From assembly GCA_021495925.1 (NCBI GenBank), contig JAKEKT010000092.1, forward strand, positions 1 through 64,000: a stretch of 64,000 nucleotides of DNA, given 5' to 3'. The stretch comes from Diplodia intermedia (taxonomy: Eukaryota > Ascomycota > Dothideomycetes > Botryosphaeriales > Botryosphaeriaceae). The notes below the pieces were generated by a model. It did no database searches. It saw nothing but the letters and a program-made list of their open reading frames with translations, and had not been told where the DNA came from. Positions 11,024 through 21,900 of this stretch are shown here, piece after piece. Positions within the stretch are counted from its first letter, which is position 1. The number at the start of each line of letters is the position of its first letter. The translations under genes and the position numbers were made by a program.

Positions 11024-14000
11024 ATGTCGCCTCTCGCCAGGTATGTTTATCTCTTGCGCTCCCTGTGGTATTTCACTGATAGCTTGCTTTCCACAGACTC
11101 ATGGAGGAGGGCAGGTCGATCTCAGCACAACCGAGTTATCGAGGATATCAGCCGATTTTCTTCCAACCTTGTAATGACGTTGGATCTCCAAGTTTTGTGG
11201 ATGTCGTTGCTATCTACGTTGGTGATAGCACTCATCCCGACCACTTGAGGGATTCGGTGTTTTTATCTCCTGCACCGGAATCGGCTACTAAGGATGAAGC
11301 AAGGCCGAAAAGCAACTTACTGAGCCGAATGTCAACTCAGGACATAGCCAAGCTCAAGCACTTGCCACTCTTGACCTTGTGGGTACTCAACATTTGGTGA
11401 TTAAAACTAGTGTGCTGATGAGTATACAGTATGCCCGCTGATGAGCCAATGGGCCAGCCAGCCAAGTCGTCAAGAAAGATCAATTGGATGTCAGACAAGG
11501 ACATGCTGCCCCACACTCTACCCAAAGCAAACATCATAGGATACGGTCTTGACCTTTTCTGCGCCTCCCGCAAGGTCCCGCCCAACATATCGTTGGAAAC
11601 ACTTGTCTCGAATATCTCCAAGGACATCATCGCATTCCGGAAAACCCGCCCACAGAAACCGATTATCTTCATCGGTCACGGGTACGGCTCGATAGTCATT
11701 GACAAGATTCTCTTTACAGATTCGAGGATCAAAGGTGATGAGAGAAAAGATTGGGAGCAGCTGCAGTCTGCGACAGCTGCAGTCATTCTCTTCGGGGCCC
11801 CGCTGTTGAACTTCACCCATCTGAAGAGCTGGTTCGACAAGAATGTGAGACTAACATATAGTGGAGACATCAACACGTATTTCGAGTCAGCATCGTACAA
11901 GCTCGATTACTGGAGACGACAATTCAAAGAGGCAACAAACAAAGGAATATCAATTCTTGCCTTCTCCGAGCAGACTCTTTCGAAAGAGGAAAAAGTCACG
12001 TCAAACGAAGGGAAAGCCGCTCCAAAAGAGGAACCAGGAAGTCCAAAGGATCAGAAGCATGTCGAAGACAGAGAGATCTTGGAGTCCTGGGAGGAAATTG
12101 CCGAATTGTGTTCGGATTCCGACATAGCGAGTGTTGGTAGGTTGAGCGGACGTGGCGCAAAAGAGTTCAAGTGTCTTGAAAACTTCTTACCAGACGCCAT
12201 TCAGTTCCATCGATTGTTGAAAGGTGCCGTGTCTGGTGCCTTATTGACCGATATTTCAGGCAGCTTCCAAGTCGAGAGCAGCAGGAACCAAACACCGCTT
12301 CACGTTTGCGCGAAGCAAGGCTTTCAAGAAGCCATGCATCGGCTTCTGGAACTCGACAAAATCGATGTTGACCACCGAGACAGATCGGGCAGGACAGCTT
12401 TGCATATTGTTGCCTGCAGAAACACTCAAAAATATAGGTCCATGGCAACAAGCCTTCTCCGAGCTGGTGCCAACCCAACTCTCAGGGACAAAAACGGACA
12501 CTCGCCGTTGACGATCTCCATTGGACAAATGAACGAAGCCTTGATGGAGTTACCACTCGTCGAAGGTATTTCAAGTCTTGGTCAGAGCCTTGTTCAAGGC
12601 TCCCCGGCGGACGCTCATGCCCGGAAAGCTTGCGAAGAAACAATCATGGTCTTACGAAAAGTATTTGCCGCCAACCAAGATGGATCTTTACCTGACAAGC
12701 ATGTCCCGCTTCATCGCGCTGTAAATGACCTCATTTACGACAGTCAAAGCATCGAGAAGGTCGTTGATGCGATGCGCTATGCTGACGCTGATGAAGGCCA
12801 TGGCGAGCCTCCGATGGCATGTCTCTGGTTCCATGTTCCAATGAACAACGTAATTTTCCACATCGTCACCAAATTCGATATCTACTAACTCGCTTACAGA
12901 TGGCTTGGATTCATGTGTGTACAGAGCGCACAAACGGCTTGAGACAAAAGGCTAAATAAGACAGGATCTGTTCGCAAAGCTAGACTACCCCTTCTGGCCA
13001 TGGCCGACCCCTCCAAGGCCAAGCAGTCTTCCTCATGGTGTAAGGCTTCAATTTTCTTCGAAATGACAGATATCTGACTCTTATATCAAGCGTTGTATGC
13101 GCCCGCAAACAGTTGAGTTGGAGAATTTTGGCAAAGGTCAAAACGGGGACGATAAAACAGCATGGGCAATATTGGTCAGTCTTATGAGTGGGATTGAGAG
13201 ATCGGGGTGGATCGCTGACAAAGTACAGATGCCTTACATGAGCTACCAAGACGCTGAGAGACAGAAACTGATTGAACAAGTGATCCGGAACCCTGACAAA
13301 AGCTTTGAATATACCCAAAACTCAGCGGCTGGTCGTCGTCACGATCGGATTGCTCTGGCCGACGATGCCGCGGAACATTCGGCAGTCCGAGGCTACATGA
13401 GTGACAAGCACCAAAGCAACCTTTACAGTCTGCGACTGCAGCCTCGCCGGTATGTTCATTTCACGCTACCAAATGTCACTAGCGGTTATTGGCACATTTT
13501 GGGTCGTGTACTGAACAAAAGTCTACAGAACCCTTGATCAATCCTACTACTACATGTTGAAAGATACAAGCCGTCGTGATGAGGACCAGGTTGTTTCACG
13601 CTGGGCACGGAAGGAATACCCAGACAAGGAATCGTCTCACAATATACTCATGGTCGACCAACTGTGGCTCTGGTTGATCAAGAGTGGCGATGAAAACAAG
13701 CCAGATACGATCATATCGTGCTTTCCCTCACGCAGAGGTGTGGATGCAAAGGCAAGACAGTTTGACGACATCCAAGCGAGCGTTTTGGGAAGGAATACCG
13801 AGAGGATACCAATCTCTGGAAGCGTCGACATCATTTCCCGGATCCTTACACTCTGTTGCAAAACTCTCGATCGACACCAAAGTTCCGAGTCACTTCAGTT
13901 CCTGCAACATTTCGAGAGTGCTCTTGCAAGATCCGTAAGTCATTCCCGGCATCCTTAATCCTTTCCCTTTGACACTAATAGCCCTGCAGGAAGAAACGGG

Positions 14001-15135
14001 AACGGAGCTCTTCAGTGAATTCAAAAAGATGACCAAAGAGTTGTCTTCATTGAACGAGAAGCACGTAGACTATCGTCAAAAGAGAAATGAGCTTCATAGT
14101 CGTCTCTCTGACATTCAGAAAGATACTGAGTTGCTAGAGGAAGTCAAGGATATCCAAGACGAGATCAAGATGATCAGAATCGTAACCGAGGACCAGCTCA
14201 GAGTCCTGAAACAGATCAAGGAGTTCCCCTGGGCTCAAAAGAGGAGAGCTGTTGGTTATGCTGAGGACTGCTTGAAAGACACGCAGCGCAGCCTCCATTC
14301 GATGCAATTTCAAGCAAGGTCGGTCGAGAAAGAGGTAAGTGTAAGTATGGAACTATCTCGGCATTTCTGACTTTTATTTTAGGCCTCAGACTTGCTCGAT
14401 CTCAAGCAGAAACAGGCCAACCTATGGGAAGCACGATTATCTCGAGAAGGCGCAGAAGAGAATGCAAAGCAAGGAAGCGTAAGCCCAACTCCATCAACGT
14501 AAAAGCCCCAGGCCTGACTTGCTGTAGACAATATTCGTCTTCACAGTAGTGACGATTGTGTTTGTAAGTATTGTCTTTTACGAAGAGTTGTGCAAATACT
14601 GACCATTCTAAGCTACCACTCTCCTTCATGACTTCCTTTTTCGCACTTGGGATATCAGCTTTCCCCAAGAAAGACGGCGAAACTAATTGGCCATTAGGAT
14701 ATGTACTTGGTCTACTTTGTAAGTCCACTTATCAGTAGGAAATTGCTTAGCTAACTTCATCTTTAAGTCGGAGTATCCTTCGCACTCATCTTGCCGCCAA
14801 TTGTTTTAGCATTCAATGTCGAACACGCCAAAAGGACGTGGAAGATATTCAAACTCCAAGCTGCTATATTTGTCATAAAGCATATCCTATCCCCTATGTG
14901 GATTCTGGTATTTGTTTTCCCGTGGCGGGTGAGATACTTGACGGATGCATTCATGAATGGGTATGATGAACTGCTGAAATGGACACTAGAGCGTAGCTTG
15001 CCTTACAAACCTGACAATCAGACTGGGGAAGGGACTGGCTCCGTTTTTTTGGACACAAGGTCAGACACAAGGTCAGATTCTACCGTGCTATTTCCTGAGT
15101 CTACTCAGACGGACCAGGAGGAGAATCCTACGTAG
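11024..15135 (+). CDS. Hydrolase-like/ankyrin/CorA-like membrane protein
   Basis: Thirteen exons: 11024-11040, 11097-11378, 11430-12849, 12900-12914, 12965-13039, 13091-13174, 13229-13449, 13529-13934, 13990-14334, 14383-14478, 14528-14563, 14613-14718, 14768-15135 (1156 aa). Residues about 30-330 follow the alpha/beta-hydrolase fold seen at the N-terminus of many fungal STAND proteins, but the nucleophile elbow reads GHGYG (182-186) with Gly in place of Ser, so hydrolase activity is doubtful. Ankyrin repeats follow at about 375-470. WFHVPMNNMAWIHDLF near 570 and RRTLDQSYYYML near 705 are hallmarks of the fungal CorA-like family. A helical segment leads to membrane helices at about 988-1050 (TIFVFTVVTIVFLPLSFMTS). 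The intron at 13175-13228 is a multiple of three without a stop and could be retained. No NACHT P-loop is present. A membrane-anchored defence or signalling receptor is inferred. Confidence 0.85.
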
Positions 15136-16506
15136 CGGACTGTCTTAGACCCCATTCATGCGTAATGTAGCACATGTTCATCTCATCTATGCAGCATTTG
15201 ACATGGCGAGAATACATGAGAACGTCATCTTCGTTCCCTCCGTGAGATTTACTTTGGAGAACTACTCTAATTTGTTACGCTCACACCTTCCCCCCCTCTT
15301 CTTCCCCTTTCCCTTTCCATTCACCCCCTCCCAAATCCCAATTGCCTCTCGTTCCCCAAACCCCGCTACACCTCCCCCCTCTCTCCCAACAACTTCTGAA
15401 ACGCCGCATCCCTCACAAGCTCCTTCTCCTTCACCCCCAACGCCCTCTTAATCACCAGCGCCAGATCATGCGCCGCACAAACCAGATAATCGCCACTCTC
15501 ACTCCTCTTCTCCATCCGCCGGTCCAGCCTCCCTTGAGCATATCCATCATCTGCAAAATAGTGCGCCCTTTGACTTCCAGACCCTTCACCATCACTGCCT
15601 CTTCATCGGATAAGTAGGGTGACCGGATGGAAGACGGATCGATGACAGTTTCCAGCCGGTTCCGCGCGGCGGTTTGTTGCGCGAAGTTGCGGAGGTCGTG
15701 GGCGAGGATGTGGAGGCGGTAGAGGGGGTCGTTGGGGGCGGGGCGCAGGTTGGCTATGGTGCATTTGGGAGCTGTGGCGGTGGGCTCGGCAGGCGTTTCC
15801 GTCGCCGGTGATTATGTCTGTGGTGTTGTCTTTTTCGGTAGTTGTGGTGGGTCGGGGACTGCGTTGGAGAGTTGGAAGCCGTTGTCTATCTCCTCCGGCG
15901 GTGGCTATGGTTTTCGAGTAGAACGTGTGGCGCTGGCTATTATTACGTTACTGGTGTCTTTTGGGGTATTTGATTTGCTGTGTAACCGACTGTCGGTATC
16001 TAAGTGGCGGCGAAGTCGTATCGCAGAAACGCTCATGTATGGATGTCTTTGCGGGTGCGGATGAGGCTGATGAAACGTGTAAAACAGTTTTTTGAGTTAG
16101 CCTTCCATTTTGATTTTCGCCTGGGCAGGTCACTTGAAGTGACTGAGAGAATGGTCAAGTTCAGGTCGGTGTGGACGACAGCCTCATGCATGTCACCGAC
16201 AAGCGTATCATGCCGCTGTACCATCTCCGACCTCGCGCCTTCCGGCATCAAGTTGCACTCCAGTCACCCTGCATGAAAGCAGCCACCCAGATACTCAACG
16301 AGTCGATCAGGATGACATGAAAGCTCCGCTACGGACGAGAAAATGTCGTTACGATTAACTGCTCGTGCAAATTCCCATGGAAATCATGTGCGTGCAAGCC
16401 TTTGATCTATGTAGAAGCCCCTCGTAGATATTCAGAAGATCAGAAAAGTTCCTTTGCCCTCCAATACCAGTGGGTAGAGCTTCCACATCCCGCTTCGACC
16501 CGACCT
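15136..16506. other. Intergenic region holding a coding remnant
   Basis: Between the CorA-like gene and the GST gene (both converge here). The part 15366-15775 carries the minus-strand remnant listed separately. The remaining 16.0-16.5 kb shows no recognisable gene. Confidence 0.4.
15366..15775 (-). pseudogene. Unidentified coding remnant with a frameshift
   Basis: The minus strand reads with protein-like composition in two adjacent frames. The first contains LYRLHILAHDLRNFAQQTA and runs to about 15535. The second, one base out of register, continues with DYLVCAAHDLALVIKRALG and ends at a TAG at 15366-15368. The switch falls at AAGGGAGG, where one added G would join the frames. No ATG or upstream exon was identified, and stops appear upstream. 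I do not recognise the family; a C-terminal part of a transcription-factor-like protein is possible but unproven. It could be a decayed gene or a sequencing error in a real one. Confidence 0.5.
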
Positions 16507-17440
16507 CTACACAACGCCCCTACCAGCACGAATGCTCTTTGCGAGCTCCGACTGAGCAGTATTGTCCGCATAGCGCTTGTACAGCGGCTTGTAGTGCTCG
16601 TTATCACTCGTAGTCTCCTTGACGCTCTTCCTGTTCGCGATGGCCTCGGCAAACTTGCGCCACCGCCTCCACACCTCATCATCGCCCTCCTCGCCCTCCT
16701 TGGGGATGCCCGAGCCGCCCTTAAACTCGTCAAAGACCCAGTTGCGGATCTACACCACCAAACCAGTCAGCCTCACTCATTCAAAACAACAAGAGAAGCG
16801 GATATACTCACCACCCACGGCCCGATATTGAAATCAATGGCCCTCGGCTCCTTGCCGCCAAAAAACGGTCCCTCCGGATCCGCCTCCTTGATAAACTCTC
16901 TCAGATACCCCAGATATTCCCCCTTCACCTTCTCAAACCCCTCCCACCCGCTCTCCTCCACTTGATACTGCAAGAACCGATGATACCCCGGGATGATGCG
17001 GCTCGTCACGAAGTCCGCCCAGATGCGCTGCCGGGCCTTCTCGTACGGGTCCTTCGGATACAGCGACTTGCCGTGGTCGGGGTACGCCTCTTCCAGGAAG
17101 TCGACGACGACGGTGGATTCGTACAGCGGCTTGCTGTCGTACTCGAGCGTCGGGACGAGGCCGCGCGGGTTGAGCGAGAGGAGTGATTGCGGCTTGTGGT
17201 ACGGGTTCACTTCGATGTATTGGTACGGGATGCCTTTTTCTTCGAGCACCAGCCACACGCGCTGCACGAAGGGGCAGAACCAGCCCGCGTAGAGCTTGAG
17301 CGGCGCCGGGGCTTGGTGGGCTGGGGATGGGGTGTTAGTTGGGTGTGGCGTCGGGGAATGGGGGCGGCGGGCTCACCTTTCACGGTGTCGATGGCTAGGC
17401 CGGTGGCCTCGGGGTAGATGTGAGCGTCGGGTGGTGCCAT
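16507..17440 (-). CDS. Omega-type glutathione S-transferase
   Basis: Three exons on the minus strand: 17440-17377, 17320-16812, 16749-16507 (271 aa). The thioredoxin-fold N-terminal domain carries WFCPFVQR with Cys37 as the likely catalytic cysteine, as in omega-class GSTs. NPRGLVPTLEYDSKPLYES provides the cis-Pro and Ser glutathione-binding region. An all-helical C-terminal domain follows. Omega enzymes catalyse thiol-transferase and reductive dehalogenation or dehydroascorbate-type reactions in the cytosol. Neighbours are a coding remnant on one side and an aldo-keto reductase pseudogene on the other, so a past role in a metabolic cluster is possible. The family is certain; the substrate is unknown. 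Confidence 0.93.
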
Positions 17441-18904
17441 TGCGGGAATGGGGTCGGCGGAAATGCTTGGATGGTATCGGAGTGGAATCGTGTGGCTGTG
17501 TCTGCTCGATTCTGTGCTTCCCGGGGGCTGGGGACGTTGTATTTAAAGTTCGGCTTGACGTTGACGTCGGAGCAGATTGATAAGCAAAGTGGTGAAGTCG
17601 TGAAGTGATGTTCGTCAAAGATGACGCAAGCGGGGGATCTGGCCCATGACAAATTACCTACCCCGCACTAGCATTGGATATCTGTCGACTTCCCATGCTT
17701 CTTCCTTCAGACATCACCAACTGCGCTCCAGCTCAATTCATCAGCGGACTTTCCAATCGACCTGAGTTGCCGACGCTTACACACTCTAGACAGCTCTTGG
17801 CAGCGTGCCTCTTACCAGCTCATGCAGGCCTGAGACTCAATGGGCGCTTCCTGCTGTCAGAAAACTCAATCCTTTCGTAGCAAAAATGTTTGAAGGGCTG
17901 AGGATGGTAAGCATTTCTCATCGTTGATTGATATCTCACGAATAGGTCCGGCTGATTCCGCCGCATTCGTCCGGATCCTGTCCGTCTCCGTCAGCGCCTG
18001 AATGTTAAGCCGCACGTGCTCAGCCTCCCTGGCCCCCACTATTGCTTACACGTACGGCGCCTTCGCCATCACATACTCCAACGGGGCTGTCGTGACAGAC
18101 TTAACGCCGTGCTCAATCATAACCTTCATCAACGCCTCTCCGATGCGCTCGCCCACCGCTCTCTGCTCGGTGGTGAATGTACGCTCTTTCCCCTGCGTTC
18201 TTCCTCCGCCTCCTTCATGACGAGATGGCCGCCCGCCGGGACGTCCCACGGCGCCAGCACTATGTCACATCATCTCTCCACGAGGATGATCAACCATCCA
18301 GAGTCTGGTCCAGCAGCCGTGGTAGATGCTGATGGCGTTTTGCCGTAGGCGGTGGCATGCTTATCCGCCGCGCTGAAGGCCGAAACGGCGTGCGTGCGAG
18401 GTGCCACAGGAAAGAGCACTTTTTCCTGCCATACGAGCACGTGCAGGGCGTCCATGGCCTAGATCCCCGGCGGGCGCGAACCGATCCCAACACTGCATTA
18501 AGAGGGCGTTGGGCCAGGTCGTCCAGCCACGCTTATATGCAGACTCCGCTTACGGCTGCCGGTGTGGTTGGTCATTCGTCGTTTGCCAAGCTCCTGTGCC
18601 TTGTACGACCGTTGATCGGGTGGTTCGTGGTGAGGACGTCGGGGTCGCGTTCGCCCGAGTGCAGGGCCATCCATTCGACGGCCCATTGCTCAGAGTAGCC
18701 GTATTGGTAGCAGCTGGTGGGGTTTATCGGTTATCACAGGTGTGTCAGCCTCGCAGGTGGGAGCCAGCCGGTCGGCAGAGAAGCTAACCCAACGCTCTTC
18801 TCCCTCCCATTCAGTGCGATACTGACTTCGCGACAGACGACCGTACTTCTTGCTGCATCGCTTTTTACTACATCGTTGTATAGCCAGTCGACGGTTAGCC
18901 GACC
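17441..18904. other. Intergenic region holding an aldo-keto reductase pseudogene
   Basis: Between the divergent GST (minus) and the NLR-like gene (plus). Positions 17441-17930 show nothing recognisable apart from presumed GST promoter. The rest is taken by the pseudogene listed separately, whose 5' end abuts the start of the NLR-like gene. Confidence 0.5.
17940..18750 (-). pseudogene. Aldo-keto reductase (aryl-alcohol/norsolorinic reductase type) pseudogene
   Basis: The minus strand carries collinear fragments of an AAD-type aldo-keto reductase in shifting frames. In order: a segment around YGYSEQWAVEWMALHSGERD (18.66-18.71 kb), then GSRKRSLHISV, then VMDALHVLVWQ-like and TATAYGK-like stretches near 18.3-18.45 kb, APWDVPAGGHL near 18.24 kb, EHGVKSVTTAPLEYVMAKAP (18.05-18.11 kb), an in-frame TAA at 18046-18048, and then AIVGAREAEHVRLNIQALT, which matches the family's FPIVGGRKVEHL region. 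The order agrees with family members of about 380 aa, but at least three frameshifts and several stops disrupt it. No intact version is in the window. Substrate class is not inferable. Confidence 0.8.
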
Positions 18905-21900
18905 ATGCCACCAAGGAAACGCGCGCGCAGTGAGGAGGCTTCGGAGCCAACGAAGCGCTTGCGCAATCAAAAGTCTTCAGGGCCTTCGGAATCGTTGCGC
19001 CATGAGCCGCTCGCAGATCCTTCGAAGCCATCACACCGTGAGTCGACAACGGACTCGAAAAAGTGCTTGCGGAACGATTCCTACACCGTGGGCTGGCTCG
19101 CCGCCCTCAGCCTCGAGCTGACAGCCGCTATCTCGATGCTCGACGAAGAACACGGGGCTCCAGAGGACTTTTTACAGGGTTCAAGGGACAGCAATGTATA
19201 CGTTTGGGGCGAGATCGCTGGACACAACGTCGTCGTTGCCTCCTTGAAGGCTGGAGAATATGGGTTGACGTCTGCAGCCACAACTGCTTCAAACCTGCTT
19301 TCCGCTTTCCCGAGCGTGAAGTTTGGCCTGATGGTTGGGGTTGGGGCTGGCGTCCCACAGCCACAGAGCAAACCAGATATTCGACTCGGCGATGTCGTTA
19401 TCAGCCAGCCTGACGGCCAAACTGGTGGTGTATACCAATATGATTGCCGTAAAGCCACGACAGGAGGGCGATCTGAGGCTAAAGGGTTCCTTAACAGTCC
19501 TCCAGGGTTTCTGCTGAAATCCCTGACACTGATTCAAGCTCGTCACAAAGTGAAGAGGACGGATTTCCAGCAACACCTGAGCAGAATCAGCGACGATATG
19601 GCTGAACCAGAAGACGACGAGCCTGGTTTCGTATACCAAGGGTCAGAGAACGATCGTTTGTTCCGTTCAGATTACCCTCATGCTTCTGGGGATACCTGCG
19701 AGCAATGCAAGTCTGAGAACGAGATCAAGCGCAAAGAACGGAAAGGACTGGGCCCGAGATTCCACTACGGTGTCATTGCCTCTGGAAACACTCTAGTCAA
19801 AGACTCGCACGAAAGAGATGATATCATCGGGCGAATTCCCGCACGGTGTTTGTGTCTGGAGATGGAAGCGGCCGGTTTGATGAACGACTTCCCGTGCTTG
19901 GTCATTCGAGGGATATGCGACTACGCGGACTCGCATAAGAACGACCAATGGCAGCCGTACGCGGCCGTGACGGCGGCAGCATACGCTAGGGAGCTCCTTC
20001 ATTTTGTCCCGAAACGGGACGTCGAACATGCAGAGAAAGCGATAGAGCTTATTCGAGAAAGTTAGTCCACACTAATTCTTTCTATACACACGATCATTGA
20101 CTCTGTATAGTTGCACTAGATGTGAAGGAAGCCAGTACAATCATACATGATACCAATCAACGCCTAAAACGGAAGGATATTATTGACTGGCTGGAGCCGG
20201 TGGACCCATGGCTTAATCTGCGTCGAGCCATGTCCAAACGAGAGGGAAATACTGGCCAATGGTTTCTTGACAGTCCCCAGTTCAAATCATGGGAAGAACA
20301 ACCGCACTCCTTCCACTGGCTACACGGTCGGCCGGGATGTGGAAAGACCGTTCTGAGCTCAACTATCATTGAGTATCTCCGCTCAAAAGCGTCCTCTTCA
20401 CCGGATATCGTCGTCCTCTTTTACTTCTTTGATTTTAACGATCTATCGAAGAAATCTCTGGATGGTTTTCTACGATCACTCTTATTTCAGCTCGGCGACA
20501 AGAACGATGATTCCTGGCAGAAGCTTCGTGACTTACGCGAATCGCCACAAATGTCCTTTGGTAGCTCGTTGCCGTCCACCATGTGCTTGGTTGAGCAGAT
20601 TGGAGTACTGTCAAACTCATTCAGAAAGGTCACTGTCGTACTCGATGCGCTAGATGAAGTTGATAGGAGTGAGAGGAGTGAGTTGATTGGGCATATCTAC
20701 TCCTTCTATCATGCGTCCGCGAGCAATGTGAATATCCTCATCACAAGCCGAAAAGAATCTGATATAGAAGAAGCTCTCCACAGTCCCGGCATCGAAAGCT
20801 CAGGATTCCCACAGCATCCCGTCGATGAAGACATCAAAAAATACATACATGCGAGAGTCCGAGACTTTGTACGGTACCCTAAACTGAGGAGATGGAAATC
20901 GCATCCAGATGTTCAACAGGAAATTGAGGAAACGCTCAGTGCTAAGGCTGATGGCATGTAAGTTTATCACTTTCTCGAGACAAAAAAAATATCTCGTCGG
21001 CAACTAAAGATTTCTATCTCAAAGGTTTCGCTGGGTAGCTTGCCAGCTGGATTCCATTGAAGACTGCCTCGATCTCCCATCTCTGCGTAAAACTCTGCGG
21101 TCCCTACCAGATACACTGGACGACACTTACGCACGGATCATCGAGCTTATTCCGTATCATCAGCGATCGAATGCTATGAGGCTCCTACAGTTACTCGTTT
21201 TCGCCGAGAAATCGCTCGAGATACGCGAGGCCGTCGACGCGTACGCTGTGGATACGTCACAAACCCCAGCTTTCAGCATTCAGAACAGAATGCCAAATCC
21301 ACTCGAGATAGTAGCAGTATGTTCTAGCCTAGTCACTCTCGGTGCGCCAAGGAGAGTGAGTCTGAGTGCCCCAAGAGCACGGGGACCGATACAGCAAGAG
21401 CCAGATGACCCGCTTAGACGCCAACTGCAGCTAGCCCACTTTTCGGTAAAGGAATACTTACTTTCAGACCGACTACTTCCAAGGATCTACCAGTACAGTT
21501 TTGCCAACCTGCAAGCGCAGAGCTCCGTGGCGAAGATCAATCTCGAGTACATGATGAGTGTGCTTTTTGAGAATACTTCTAGCATCAGCACGGCGAAAAA
21601 GAAATTTCCTTTTCTGCAATACGCCATAAGGTACTGGGTAGACCATGCGAGGACCGGTGAAGAGGAAGATGAAACCTTGGACACTATACAACGCTTCTTC
21701 CAACACAAATCCGCATACGAACCATGGCTGAGCGCTCACCTCTTCCAGAGGAATAACTTTCGCCTGCCGTCGTCCCTCCTAGTCTCAATCTACATCGGCC
21801 TTCGTCGGTTTGCTTCGGTATTGATTGATCGCCTGCGCCCCTGCGACGAAGATCTGTTAAGTGCAAAACCAAGTTTACCCGGATACCTTTACCCTCCTGA

